Shown here one piece after another: positions 6,998 to 15,458 of a stretch of 64,000 nt of DNA. The notes under the pieces are model-generated. The model did not search any database and was not told the origin of the DNA. It was given only the letters and a program-made list of their open reading frames with translations. Every line of letters begins with the position of its first letter. Positions within the stretch are counted from its first letter, which is position 1. The stretch lies in NCBI GenBank assembly GCA_012840465.1, contig DULJ01000040.1:62001-126000 (forward strand), written 5' to 3'. The position numbers and the translations under genes were made by a program. The DNA comes from Caryophanales bacterium. Lineage in GTDB: Bacteria; Bacillota; Bacilli; Bacillales; Bacillaceae_J.

Positions 6998-7351
6998 ATG
7001 AAATGCTTTGTTTGTAATAATCCAGAGATAGACATGGTGGCAATTGCTGAAGAGGATTTAGTTTGTCCTATTTGTAATACAAGATTTGATTTAGACCATG
7101 CGAATCGTATAGAAAATGAGCTGAAAAAGAATGGTTATATCTCAATGTCTAACGAGTCATTGGCTGATCAATGGTCAAAGTGTTTTTTCAAAAAGTTTCC
7201 GGAACTGAAATTTATTAAATGGGGTATTAGTCAATGGATTTATATAAATGAGCAAGGCAAAAAGAAAGTTTTTGTTCAGCTTTTAGAGAGAAAAGAAAAA
7301 CTGAGAAATCAGCTTAATGAGGTTAATGCCATTTTAGGGAAAATTTATTGA
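6998..7351 (+). CDS. Zinc-ribbon hypothetical protein
   Basis: A 117-residue protein. CFVC at residues 3-6 and CPIC at about 23-26 give a treble-clef or zinc-ribbon fold at the N-terminus. The C-terminus (LLERKEKLRNQLNEVNAILGKIY) is a coiled coil. The ATG follows AAAGGAGG. It sits between the segregation pair and the exonuclease operon, and co-transcription with 7389 is likely (37-base gap). No function can be assigned. Confidence 0.7.
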   Translation: MKCFVCNNPEIDMVAIAEEDLVCPICNTRFDLDHANRIENELKKNGYISMSNESLADQWSKCFFKKFPELKFIKWGISQWIYINEQGKKKVFVQLLERKEKLRNQLNEVNAILGKIY

Positions 7352-7388
7352 ACTTTGACTGCTATTGACTAGAAAGGAGGAGTCCATC

Positions 7389-8060
7389 TTGAGTGTAGTG
7401 ACGCAAAAGAATGTGAAGGAAATAAGTGACCGCCAATTGATTGAACGGTATCGGAAACTTCAGCAGTATACGGACAATCGAAAAGCAACATTTCATCCAG
7501 AAGTGTATTCAGAAATGATGTTTGAGCTAGAAATTGTGAAACAGAATTTAATGAAGCGTGGCAAAGGTGAAGTGCTAAGCCAGCAGTTAGTGCTAACGGG
7601 CTTGGAACCTCCTAAAAAGGATGAATATGAAAAGATTGTTATTCAAAAGCTTCGTGAATATTATCGGCAAACAAAACTTTATGAAAAGTTGCAAGTAGAG
7701 TACGAAAAGGGAATTGAACTGTTGTTTCCAAAGGTAACACCGTCCTATGCCAATCGTTCTGCTGTTACAACAAACAGTGAATTTCAAAGTCGAACTGAAC
7801 AAGCTGTGATCCAACAAGAGGAGCGAAAAGAATACATACTAGATGAACTGAGGAAGCTTCGTGAAGAAATGAAAGATATGGATCTAGCATTGTTCAACTT
7901 AGATGATCTTGAAAGAATGTTTATTGAAAAGAAGCATTTTAATAATCGGAACCCAACCGATACTGAAGTCATTGCTGATATGCCCGTGGAACGGACCAAA
8001 TACTATGAGATTCGAAAAAGTGCGTATTTAATTATCGCTGAATCTCTTAGACTTTTGTGA
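7389..8060 (+). CDS. Helical hypothetical protein with TTG start
   Basis: A 223-residue, highly charged, largely helical protein. The start is taken as TTG at 7389, because the upstream frame start (7365) is followed by the ribosome site AAAGGAGGAG itself. No membrane segments, cysteine clusters or nucleotide-binding motifs are visible. It lies immediately upstream of the 5'-3' exonuclease gene (14-base gap) and is probably expressed with it, so a link to plasmid DNA metabolism is plausible but unproven. Confidence 0.65.
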   Translation: MSVVTQKNVKEISDRQLIERYRKLQQYTDNRKATFHPEVYSEMMFELEIVKQNLMKRGKGEVLSQQLVLTGLEPPKKDEYEKIVIQKLREYYRQTKLYEKLQVEYEKGIELLFPKVTPSYANRSAVTTNSEFQSRTEQAVIQQEERKEYILDELRKLREEMKDMDLALFNLDDLERMFIEKKHFNNRNPTDTEVIADMPVERTKYYEIRKSAYLIIAESLRLL

Positions 8061-8074
8061 GGGGGGAAAGTGAT

Positions 8075-9397
8075 ATGAATTCGTTTACCTCCAATCATAA
8101 TTGTTGGGTTGTATTGCCGGCTACTGGTAGCATCTATGCAACCCAAATTAGCTTTCAAAATCTATTACGACAAATAAAAGAAAAAGATCCTGCGGCAGCT
8201 GCACAAGTTTCCTATTTGCAGATAGAAAACAAGCTGACCATCAAGATCTCAACAAATAAAAAATTCGAACTTAATTATAGCGAATATACGGATATTCAAC
8301 AAGGCAAACACTTTTTCTCTATTAATTTGGAAAATATGGTAGTCAGCCAGTTAATAGAAAGACTCGCGAAACTATTAAATTGGATATTAAAAATTGATAA
8401 GCATCAATTCAAAGCGACGATTGAAGTTTCAAATGATCGGTTAAGAATAGAGATTCATGAAAAACAGGCAAAGTTTCAAGCTGTCGCTCCTTCTGTGAAG
8501 ACAGAGAAACTACTTTTGATCGATGGATCAAACCTGTTGCATATCGGCTATTTTGCTACAAAAGCAAACGCACTTAGGAATTCTGAAGGGATTTATACAA
8601 ATGGAGTCTTCGTGTTTACACGGACCTTATTAAATCTTGTTAGGCAATTGCAGCCAACTCATTTGGCGGTGTGCTGGGATAAAGAGGGTAGCAATACGTT
8701 CAGAAAGGCATTATATCCCTTGTACAAAGCCCATCGAAATAAGAAGGATGAAGAGTTGATTCAGCAGCTGTCAACGACAAGAGCGATGTTGGCCAAAATG
8801 AATGTCACACAATTTGAAAGTGAGATGTACGAAGCTGATGATTTGATCGGTACCTTGTCACAAAGGTGGTCCAACGAAAAGAAAAAGCCTTGCTACATCG
8901 TTTCAAATGACCAAGATTTATATCAGCTGCTGGACAGCAATATTGCCCAAGTTACTCAAAAGAAAGGACAAACCCTTATCTTTGGCAAAAAGCAATTTGA
9001 AAATGAATTTGGGATCCTACCGGAAAACTGGATCGATATAAAAGGTCTGCTCGGGGACAAAAGCGATAATATTCCCGGTGTCAAAAGGGTAGGCGAAAAA
9101 GCCTGCTTCCCACTAATACAACTGTATGGATCGATTGATATGCTCTATCGGAAATTAGATGAACTCCAGGAAGGGGACTTTAAACGATACTATCTCCCGT
9201 TATTGAACGGTAAAGAGGAGGCCTTCTTGAGTAAAACATTAGCAACCATTGTGACAAATGTTCCGGAAGTTGTGAATGAAGATTTAGATACACTGAAGTT
9301 AAATATTAACAAGCAGGCCATGCTCCAGGAGTTTCACCGGTTACAGTTCAAAACTTTGCTACAGCAGATCCAGCAAGGGGCTTATAGGGTGTCATAA
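8075..9397 (+). CDS. 5'-3' exonuclease (Pol I N-terminal/FEN type) with novel N-terminal domain
   Basis: A 440-residue protein. Residues about 145-440 are a complete Pol I-type 5'-3' exonuclease: LLLIDGSN (first metal Asp), YEADDLIG, VSNDQDLYQL and GDKSDNIPGV (helix-hairpin-helix with H3TH metal site) are all intact, so activity on flap or RNA-primer substrates is expected. Free-standing chromosomal relatives such as YpcP are about 300 residues; this one carries an extra 145-residue N-terminal region that I do not recognise. There is no polymerase domain. The ATG at 8075 follows GGGGGGAAAG. Likely roles are primer removal in plasmid replication or repair. Confidence 0.9.
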   Translation: MNSFTSNHNCWVVLPATGSIYATQISFQNLLRQIKEKDPAAAAQVSYLQIENKLTIKISTNKKFELNYSEYTDIQQGKHFFSINLENMVVSQLIERLAKLLNWILKIDKHQFKATIEVSNDRLRIEIHEKQAKFQAVAPSVKTEKLLLIDGSNLLHIGYFATKANALRNSEGIYTNGVFVFTRTLLNLVRQLQPTHLAVCWDKEGSNTFRKALYPLYKAHRNKKDEELIQQLSTTRAMLAKMNVTQFESEMYEADDLIGTLSQRWSNEKKKPCYIVSNDQDLYQLLDSNIAQVTQKKGQTLIFGKKQFENEFGILPENWIDIKGLLGDKSDNIPGVKRVGEKACFPLIQLYGSIDMLYRKLDELQEGDFKRYYLPLLNGKEEAFLSKTLATIVTNVPEVVNEDLDTLKLNINKQAMLQEFHRLQFKTLLQQIQQGAYRVS

Positions 9398-9436
9398 GGT
9401 CGTAATTTCTATTACCTAGTAAAGGAGCGATATTGG

Positions 9437-9763
9437 TTGAAATTAAAAAAAGGTGATTTTCATACGTATTATGACTCTGGATTAGGTAATCCTTTCGATA
9501 CTCAAGAAGTTATTAGTTTTTGTATTGAAAATCAAGAATTATTTAGTGAAGAAATACTACTTGGTGAAGGTTATTGCTGGATGTGTGATAAAGAAGGGTT
9601 AGATCGATATTACATCATTCGTTTTGATACAGAATCACACGTGGAAATGTTTAAAAAATACGTAAGTAAAGCAGATGAAATATTAAAAAACAGTGAAAAT
9701 GATATACAAGATATTTCTGTTGTTATCTGTAAAAATTGCGGTAAGTGGGCTATTACTCATTAG
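9437..9763 (+). CDS. Hypothetical protein with paired CxxC motifs
   Basis: A 108-residue acidic protein starting at TTG 9437, nine bases after AAAGGAG. CWMC at about residues 48-51 and CKNC near the C-terminus could form one zinc site. No family is recognised. A TTCCAT/ATGGAA hairpin with a short T-rich tail (about 9770-9796) follows the stop and may terminate the transcript before the methyltransferase gene. Confidence 0.6.
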   Translation: MKLKKGDFHTYYDSGLGNPFDTQEVISFCIENQELFSEEILLGEGYCWMCDKEGLDRYYIIRFDTESHVEMFKKYVSKADEILKNSENDIQDISVVICKNCGKWAITH

Positions 9764-9855
9764 TATACTTTCCATTCAACATGGAAGGCATTTTATACTC
9801 CTGACGAGTTTTATGAATAGTAGATTCAAATTGTCAAACAAAGTGGGGTGAAGAT

Positions 9856-11442
9856 TTGAAGCAATTAGACTTGTTTCGTGAGATTATAGTTGACAACTTT
9901 GCGGGTGGCGGCGGTGCCTCAACAGGAATTGAGATGGCTACCGGAATGAGTGTAGATATCGCAATTAATCATGATCCAGCAGCTATTGCCATGCACAAGG
10001 CTAACCATCCTGACACAGAACATTACTGCGAAAGCGTGTGGGACGTGGACCCGAAAGAAGCATGTAATGGAAGAAAAGTTGGGCTTGCTTGGTTTAGCCC
10101 AGATTGCAAACATTTCAGCAAAGCTAAGGGCGGGAAGCCGGTAGATAAAAATATACGTGGATTAGCATGGATTGCGGTCAAATGGGCGGTTGCAGTAAGG
10201 CCGCGAGTGATAATGCTTGAAAACGTGGGAGAATTTAAGACTTGGGGACCATTGATGACAAACAAAAACGGTCAATTGATACCAGATCCAGAGAGAAAAG
10301 GTGAAACCTTTAATTCATTTGTAAAATCATTAGAATCGCTTGGGTACAAGGTTGAATTTAAAGAACTAAAAGCATGCGATTATGGTGCTCCTACCATCAG
10401 AAAACGTTTCTTTATGGTAGCTAGGTGTGATGGTCGTCCGATTGTGTGGCCAGAACAAACTCATGGTGATCCAAAAAGCAAAGAGGTTAAATCAAAAAAA
10501 ATTAAGCCTTGGAGGGCTGTATCTGAGGTAATAGATTGGTCGCTACCATGTCCTAGTATCTTTGATACGAAGGAAAAAATAAAAGAAGAATACGGTCTTA
10601 ACGTAGTGCGTCCCCTATCGGAAAATACATTAAAGAGAATCGCTAGGGGTATGAAAAGATTTGTTATTGATAACCCTCAGCCTTTCATAGTGAGGATTGG
10701 ACAGACAGGTTTTGGAGGCAATAGGCTTCAATACAAATTAGACCAACCATTAACAACAATTACGACTAAAGCAGAACATTGTTTAGTTGTTGTTCCATAT
10801 CTAACAAGCTATCATTCTGAAACACAACCAACTGAGGTAAGAGGATTAGATGTAAACAAACCTCTTCATACGCTAGATACATCTAACAGATTTGGACTTG
10901 TCACGGCTCGCATAATGGTTAATATGAGTGGACATCCAGGTAGTTCAGTGAGTGAACCATTAAAAACAATAACAACTGGTGGACATCATGCGCTTGTCAC
11001 AGCTTTCATCTCTCAACAGTATAAAAGTTCAATTTGGCATACTCTCGAACAGCCGCTTGGGGCAATTACTACTGTAAATAAAGCTAGTTTAGTTACGGCT
11101 TTCTTGATCAAATATTACGGAACGGATTTAGGACAGTCGCTCGATGGGCCACTTCACACAATTACAACCAAAGATAGGTTTGGCTTAGTAACAGTACATG
11201 GGGAAAAGTTTCAAATAGTCGATATCGGTTTTAGAATGTTACAGCCGCATGAATTATACCCAGCACAGAGTTTTCCTAAAACCTATATTTTTGATAGAGA
11301 TTATAAAAATAAGCCGATCAAGAAGACTGACCAAGTAGCGAAATGTGGCAATGCTGTACCACCAGTTTTTGCAGAAGCACTTGTAAGAGCAAATTTACCT
11401 GAATTTTGTGCAAGCAGCTCAAGATATGCAGTTGGCGTTTAA
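9856..11442 (+). CDS. DNA (cytosine-5) methyltransferase with repeated target-recognition region
   Basis: A 528-residue C5 methyltransferase. Visible motifs: I, VDNFAGGGGASTGIEMA (SAM binding, residues about 12-28); IV, FSPDCKHFSKAKGG with the catalytic Cys in SPDC in place of the usual PPC; VI, ENVGEF (about 121); VIII, TIRKRFFMVA; X, KCGNAVPPVFAEAL. Between VIII and X (about 275-450) lie five similar units ending in xPLxTITTxxxxxLVTA, an unusual repeated recognition region seen in some phage-borne enzymes. No cognate endonuclease is adjacent, so it is probably an orphan enzyme for anti-restriction or regulation. TTG start with GGGGTG upstream. Confidence 0.9.
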   Translation: MKQLDLFREIIVDNFAGGGGASTGIEMATGMSVDIAINHDPAAIAMHKANHPDTEHYCESVWDVDPKEACNGRKVGLAWFSPDCKHFSKAKGGKPVDKNIRGLAWIAVKWAVAVRPRVIMLENVGEFKTWGPLMTNKNGQLIPDPERKGETFNSFVKSLESLGYKVEFKELKACDYGAPTIRKRFFMVARCDGRPIVWPEQTHGDPKSKEVKSKKIKPWRAVSEVIDWSLPCPSIFDTKEKIKEEYGLNVVRPLSENTLKRIARGMKRFVIDNPQPFIVRIGQTGFGGNRLQYKLDQPLTTITTKAEHCLVVVPYLTSYHSETQPTEVRGLDVNKPLHTLDTSNRFGLVTARIMVNMSGHPGSSVSEPLKTITTGGHHALVTAFISQQYKSSIWHTLEQPLGAITTVNKASLVTAFLIKYYGTDLGQSLDGPLHTITTKDRFGLVTVHGEKFQIVDIGFRMLQPHELYPAQSFPKTYIFDRDYKNKPIKKTDQVAKCGNAVPPVFAEALVRANLPEFCASSSRYAVGV

Positions 11443-11483
11443 GGTCCAATCGAACAAAAATAAGTCAAAAGGAGTTGAGTTAA

Positions 11484-11621
11484 ATGTATAAAAAAATTAT
11501 GTTTATTAAACCTTTTTCATTTGGGCAAGACTTTCAAAAAGAAGAAGGAGAGTACTTTGAATCTGATCAATTAGATGCTTTGCAAGGTTTTGTTGATGAT
11601 GGGTATGCCATATTCGTTTAA
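11484..11621 (+). CDS. Small hypothetical protein (45 aa)
   Basis: A 45-residue open frame starting at ATG 11484 after AAAAGGAGTTGAGTTAA, 41 bases downstream of the methyltransferase stop. The peptide (MYKKIMFIKPFSFGQDF... ending DDGYAIFV) is acidic and looks like a folded mini-protein, not random translation. No family is recognised. It is probably in one transcript with the flanking small genes. Confidence 0.6.
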   Translation: MYKKIMFIKPFSFGQDFQKEEGEYFESDQLDALQGFVDDGYAIFV

Positions 11622-11657
11622 TATACATTACGAAACAATTGTGAAGGAGGGATCATT

Positions 11658-11897
11658 ATGAGTAAACCTAACTTTTTTAGAGGTCGTTCTATTATTCAGC
11701 CGGGAGAAACCTACGAAATTGAAGGAATACCTAACAAAGTTATAACAGCAACATCACACATTATTGGAGAAGATGCCAATGGCTTGATCATGACGGAGCC
11801 TGTATTTTGGCTAGATAATTTGGAAACTAACGAACGTATTTTTATTAGAAAAAAAGAATTGGAGTCAAAATTCCAAGATAGCAGCAACTTCCATTAA
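11658..11897 (+). CDS. Hypothetical protein
   Basis: A 79-residue protein with a beta-rich middle (IIQPGETYEIEGIPNKVITATSHIIGEDANGLIMTEPVFWL), probably a small barrel. The ATG at 11658 is preceded by GAAGGAGGG with ideal spacing. No family is recognised. It lies in a run of small same-strand genes between the methyltransferase and the replication-like gene. Confidence 0.6.
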   Translation: MSKPNFFRGRSIIQPGETYEIEGIPNKVITATSHIIGEDANGLIMTEPVFWLDNLETNERIFIRKKELESKFQDSSNFH

Positions 11898-11947
11898 TCT
11901 TGCATTATGCGGATAGTATTTATCTGTTACTTAGAGGAAATAGTTGT

Positions 11948-12211
11948 ATGAAACAATTAACAATATTTGAAGAGAATTTTGCTCACGAGGATCCTTTATA
12001 TCATTCCATTAATAATTTAAAAGTTTCAGAGGTAATAATCATTAAGGCTAAAGGAAAACCGATACGGGTTGAATTAATTAAAAAATATTCAAATGTTTCA
12101 ATATATGAATATGAAACAGACCAGGAACATGGACTAGCAAAAGGTATTGAAGAAATCTACGAGGCTTTAAAAACAATAATAGATGAAGAGTTTAATAATC
12201 AGTTAATTTAA
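11948..12211 (+). CDS. Hypothetical protein
   Basis: An 87-residue protein. The ATG at 11948 is chosen because AGAGGA lies ten bases upstream; the longer frame from a TTG at 11900 has no ribosome site. The start MKQLTIFEENF resembles that of many small phage and plasmid proteins. Its stop overlaps by four bases the end of the opposing gene at 12208 and directly abuts the first palindromic element. Confidence 0.55.
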   Translation: MKQLTIFEENFAHEDPLYHSINNLKVSEVIIIKAKGKPIRVELIKKYSNVSIYEYETDQEHGLAKGIEEIYEALKTIIDEEFNNQLI

Positions 12212-12489
12212 AACAAGTCGGATTGTACCGACTTGGAAGGAGCAGACGGTGCTGCTGTTTCCAAGTCTGTATTAAGACGGTTATTGGATTCAATATATGA
12301 TTTTGTTGTAAAAAATAAATTATGCATTGAATTCAAGGCTAATAATAAAGTGGATGTATCATCTTTTTCAATAACGAAAACGTTACACCAAACTTCTTTA
12401 AATGAAGGAACGTCAATTACTCCTTTAGATTGATTAGAGGCTGCTTCCAATAAGCAATGTAATTTCATAGCTGGATTTTCATTTTGCAA
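12208..12489 (-). CDS. Hypothetical protein whose 3' end contains the first palindromic element
   Basis: A 93-residue protein read from TTG 12489 (GAGGTG six bases upstream); an ATG at 12468 is an alternative. The body (LLEAASNQSKGVIDVPSFKEVWCNVFVIEKDDTSTLLLAL) looks like a real soluble domain. The last 18 or so residues (LETAAPSAPSKSVQ...) are simply the translation of the palindrome at 12215-12271, suggesting that the element inserted into, or replaced, the original 3' end. It is the only minus-strand gene in this stretch. Confidence 0.5.
   Translation of the reverse strand: MQNENPAMKLHCLLEAASNQSKGVIDVPSFKEVWCNVFVIEKDDTSTLLLALNSMHNLFFTTKSYIESNNRLNTDLETAAPSAPSKSVQSDLF
12215..12271. repeat. 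Composite palindromic element, copy 1
   Basis: AAGTCGG (12215-12221) pairs with CCGACTT (12228-12234). GACTTGGAA (12230-12238) pairs perfectly with TTCCAAGTC (12259-12267), so the two hairpins are mutually exclusive. The 20-bp core (12239-12258) has an inner AGCAG/CTGCT hairpin. Copy 2 at 12780-12836 has the same arms and flanks but its core is the reverse complement of this one at 17 of 20 positions. Confidence 0.8.
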
Positions 12490-12567
12490 AATAAACACCT
12501 CTGTTTCTATGTTTTATTTTAATCCATATTAACTTTTGAAATTATGAAAGTGTTTAGGAGGACACAA

Positions 12568-12747
12568 ATGATTGATATAAATGAAAGAGTTATTGTTATC
12601 AATGAAAAAAACGAATGTTATCAAGAATTGGGAATTGTGGTTGAAATAGTTTCCGAGACTATATTTGTCAGGATGGAGAAAGATAAGGTTGTATTGCCAT
12701 TTGAGGTAAATGAATTAAGAAGTGTAAATGATAAAGTGAATTATTAA
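12568..12747 (+). CDS. Small beta-rich hypothetical protein (59 aa)
   Basis: A 59-residue protein. The ATG at 12568 follows AGGAGG by six bases; an earlier frame start at 12544 lacks a ribosome site. Alternating hydrophobic residues (ERVIVINEKNECYQELGIVVEIVSETIFVRMEKDKVVLPF) suggest a five-stranded SH3-like barrel, similar in build to small KOW or DUF2187-type proteins. It lies between the two palindromic elements. Confidence 0.6.
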   Translation: MIDINERVIVINEKNECYQELGIVVEIVSETIFVRMEKDKVVLPFEVNELRSVNDKVNY

Positions 12748-12779
12748 GTGATTCCAGTCTTAAAAATAAAAAGATTAAT

Positions 12780-12836
12780 AGTCGGTTTTGTACCGACTTG
12801 GAAACAGCAGCATTTTCTGCTCCTTCCAAGTCTGTA
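12780..12836. repeat. Composite palindromic element, copy 2 (core inverted)
   Basis: GTCGG (12781-12785) pairs with CCGAC (12793-12797). GACTTGGAA (12795-12803) pairs with TTCCAAGTC (12824-12832). The core (12804-12823) is nearly the reverse complement of the copy 1 core, while the left and right flanks keep the same orientation. It ends 32 bases before the start of the replication-like gene. Confidence 0.8.
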
Positions 12837-12867
12837 TAAACATCACCAGGAGAGAGGAGGAGTTTTA

Positions 12868-14355
12868 ATGGCCATTGTTCAAGCAAGGAATAAATTATAC
12901 AAAAACAAAGCAAAGACTGCAAAATTAAATCGAGACATATTCAAATCAATTGGCACCGGTACATTGAACCTCTCTCCATCTTGTATTCATATTATGACGA
13001 ATGTCGCTAAATATATTGACGGAATAGACGGACGTATTTATGTTGACATGGAGCAAGTTCGTAAAGACTTGTTTATGCAGCCAGAAACATTTAAAAGGGC
13101 GATTACAGAGCTTTCTGAGAATGGATTGCTCTTGTTTGCCAATGGATATTATTATTCTAGATTCCATGTGCTCTCCAATGGGAAAGATGAATTTTATCAG
13201 AAAATGTTAACTGCTTATACCTCTCCAGAAGTACTTAATTTAACAAAAAATCAACTGCGCCTATTCTATTACGTTGCAACTATGGGCATGGTTGGTATGT
13301 GGAAAGCTGTAAATGTAGAAAATTTATATAAAAACTTTTTGCATGATACAAGATATGGTATTCAATATTTTGATTCTTATCGTGATTTTGCCGAAGCTCT
13401 TTTTGAATTGATTAAAAAAGGGCTAGTTTCAGTATGGCTTGTTAATAGTAAAAAGTATGTTGAGAAGAATACACCTCAATTCAAAGAGGTTTTTCATACA
13501 TATTGTGAACATAATACTGCAGGCCGTAAAAAGAGGACAAGTGCTAAAAGAATGCATAAAATCGCACTTAAAATCAATGAATCAATTGCTAATGAGGTCA
13601 GTGATAATTGTGCCAACGAAGCTGAATTTGATTATTTTGCGGAACAATATCAAATTGTTCATCAGTTTATCAAAATTGAAACAAAGCGTTATTTTATTGG
13701 ATTAAAAAATAAATTGACTGAAACCCTAGGAGCGACAGGTCTGGCTATATACCGTTCAGCACTTGAAGCATACTTTTGTAGTAATGAAGAAAAAGTTCTT
13801 TACCACGATTTTATTAATAAGGCGGCTAACTATTTTAAAGACTTCTATTTACTTGAAGAAGTCAAAAAAATTATTGTTGGCGCGCTTGCTTCAGAATGCG
13901 GATTTAAAGGAGCCTTATCAAGTGCAGTGGATTATCCAGTTGAAAAAGATTCTCTAGACAAATTAGTATCATTTTTTGGCGATGAAGCCTCATCTAATCA
14001 TTTAATATGCTTAGATGCGGAAATAGAAAAGCAGGGGATCAGCTGGCTTAAAGTTATAAACAAAGATAAAGATTTCTGGAGACCTCTATATGACGGAATT
14101 CAAGAAATTTACAGCATTTATACTACGTCTATTGTTACTAAAGCTTATGTAAGGTCGTTTGCAAAAGAAGGATTGCTTACACAAAAAGAAGAACTCGAAG
14201 AGGTTGTAAATAGTTTAAAGAAGAATCTGTCGTTTATTCCGTTATATAAAACTAGTAAGTTGGTAGCTACTCAAAATACTGAATCAACATCTGCTGAATT
14301 ACGATCAGTTCTATTTGATAATAATGGAAAATTAGTTAATTGGCTTGGTAATTAA
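12868..14355 (+). CDS. Winged-helix replication-initiator-like protein
   Basis: A 495-residue soluble protein. The ATG at 12868 has GAGAGGAGGAG upstream. The N-terminal part (CIHIMTNVAKYIDGIDGRIYVDMEQVRKDLFMQPETFKRAITELSENGLLLFANGYYYS) is a winged-helix domain of the kind found in plasmid and phage replication initiators; a second helix-turn-helix-like segment lies at about residues 120-175. The long helical C-terminal half is unfamiliar. Its size, its DNA-binding domain and the paired palindromic elements just upstream make it the best candidate replication protein in the window. This is inference: no iterons or DnaA boxes were recognised. Confidence 0.5.
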   Translation: MAIVQARNKLYKNKAKTAKLNRDIFKSIGTGTLNLSPSCIHIMTNVAKYIDGIDGRIYVDMEQVRKDLFMQPETFKRAITELSENGLLLFANGYYYSRFHVLSNGKDEFYQKMLTAYTSPEVLNLTKNQLRLFYYVATMGMVGMWKAVNVENLYKNFLHDTRYGIQYFDSYRDFAEALFELIKKGLVSVWLVNSKKYVEKNTPQFKEVFHTYCEHNTAGRKKRTSAKRMHKIALKINESIANEVSDNCANEAEFDYFAEQYQIVHQFIKIETKRYFIGLKNKLTETLGATGLAIYRSALEAYFCSNEEKVLYHDFINKAANYFKDFYLLEEVKKIIVGALASECGFKGALSSAVDYPVEKDSLDKLVSFFGDEASSNHLICLDAEIEKQGISWLKVINKDKDFWRPLYDGIQEIYSIYTTSIVTKAYVRSFAKEGLLTQKEELEEVVNSLKKNLSFIPLYKTSKLVATQNTESTSAELRSVLFDNNGKLVNWLGN

Positions 14356-14485
14356 ACGTAGAGAAAGAGGCTATGAAGTATTCATTTTTCAAAAAATGAT
14401 ACAAAATGGCCTATTCGAATTGAACAGAATCATATTGATCTTTTGTTAAACTAGTAAATTTGAATAATAAAATAGAAAATGAAAA

Positions 14486-14511
14486 ATCACTGTGAAAGCA
14501 GTGGTTTTTTT
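14486..14511 (+). terminator. Intrinsic terminator after the replication-like gene
   Basis: Stem AATCACTG/CAGTGGTT with a six-base loop (TGAAAG), followed by seven T. It ends the rightward transcript about 130 bases past the stop at 14355. Confidence 0.85.
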
Positions 14512-14842
14512 AGTGGGATTGTTTCCAATAAAATACATATAAAAACAATTAGTAAGGTGAGGAAAACTTTTTTCAATCCTCCCATCCGATTATGATATTG
14601 TTAAAAACGACTATTGCCTAGTTTAATCCGAAAATGTCTCAGTATTGATAATGCTCATAAGGCCAGTGATATCAAGGTATCTAGGCTTATTTAAAATGAG
14701 ATGAATTTGAGCCTAATGTTTTTTGTTATTTAGTTTTAAATTGAATTTGAAATGTTGTTTGAAATTTATCAGAAGAAATACAAGTAATCTTAAAATAATA
14801 TTGAGTTTAATTTTAAAAATAAAATAGGAAATGATAAAAATC
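14512..14842. other. Non-coding spacer with a second hairpin
   Basis: No coding frame is supported. TAGGCT (14682-14687) and AGCCTA (14710-14715), followed by ATGTTTTTTG, could be a terminator for a short non-coding transcript arising after 14520, but no clear promoter is seen. The spacer is otherwise AT rich and leads into the regulatory element at 14843. Confidence 0.35.
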
Positions 14843-14895
14843 ACGGACTATTTTGTACACACTTACTGAATATTCATGATAATTTATTACTATAG
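14843..14895 (+). promoter_or_regulatory. GGAC/GAAC promoter element, copy A
   Basis: ACGGAC, then TATTTTGTAC, then an ATG-containing AT-rich segment and TACTAT at 14888-14893. It aligns with copies B-F with one base fewer between the direct-repeat halves and the AT box. It precedes the gene at 14955. Confidence 0.6.
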
Positions 14896-14954
14896 ATTAA
14901 TACGCTATTCAAGCAATTTTTATAAACAAAAAATGTAATAATGAGGTGAAAATG

Positions 14955-15386
14955 ATGATAAGGGATTACTCTATAACGAAAGCCTTAAGGGATACGGGAC
15001 CCTTTAGGGAACAGCTAATACAAGAAACTCATGAACTTTATGTTACTTCAACAGCAACTAGATTGGGCGAACTGGGAGAAACGCAGAAATTCATAAGGAA
15101 TTTTTTTGAACATTTAAAAGCGGATATGGCAGAAGCTATTATATGTTCTGAAGGAGAAGTTATAATTGAAGTATCTTACGAAAAACAGGAGAACTTTGTT
15201 GAAGTGAAAATTCAGGATATGGTACTTTCTTTTACTCGTTATCCTAGGAAAATTGAAGTCTGGGGACATGAAGTAAAAGGCATGGATGTTCTTTTTCATA
15301 AATTACGTACAATTAAAGCATCTTGTAGTGAAGATGACTTAGAGTATTGGCTTCGTAAAGTATTTCAATCGGTGCTGACTTATTAA
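14955..15386 (+). CDS. Hypothetical protein under element A
   Basis: A 143-residue soluble protein; the second of two adjacent ATG codons (14955) is six bases after GAGGTG and is preferred. The mix of helices (KALRDTGPFREQLIQETHELY) and strands (EGEVIIEVSYEKQENFVEVKIQDMVLSF) suggests an alpha/beta fold. No family is recognised. It is a single-gene unit: element A lies before it and element B begins immediately after its stop. Confidence 0.65.
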   Translation: MIRDYSITKALRDTGPFREQLIQETHELYVTSTATRLGELGETQKFIRNFFEHLKADMAEAIICSEGEVIIEVSYEKQENFVEVKIQDMVLSFTRYPRKIEVWGHEVKGMDVLFHKLRTIKASCSEDDLEYWLRKVFQSVLTY

Positions 15387-15388
15387 AA

Positions 15389-15450
15389 AAAATGCGGACT
15401 ATTTCAGAACACTTTTACTCAAAAAACATGGTAATTTATTAATATAGAAA
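15389..15450 (+). promoter_or_regulatory. GGAC/GAAC promoter element, copy B
   Basis: GCGGAC at 15394-15399, GAAC after seven bases, CATGGTAATTTAT and TAATAT starting exactly 46 bases after the first G of GCGGAC. It is followed within 10 bases by a strong intrinsic terminator (15459-15505) and then the gene at 15533. Confidence 0.7.
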
Positions 15451-15458
15451 CATATGCC

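Noticed and set aside
12668-12922. Minus-strand frame of 84 codons across palindromic element 2
   Set aside because: It has no ribosome site, overlaps the start of the replication-like gene, and its similarity to the end of the 12208-12489 product only reflects translation of the shared palindrome.
12868-14355. Confident annotation as a named Rep family
   Set aside because: The N-terminal winged helix fits, but no specific family signature, iterons or DnaA boxes could be recognised by eye.
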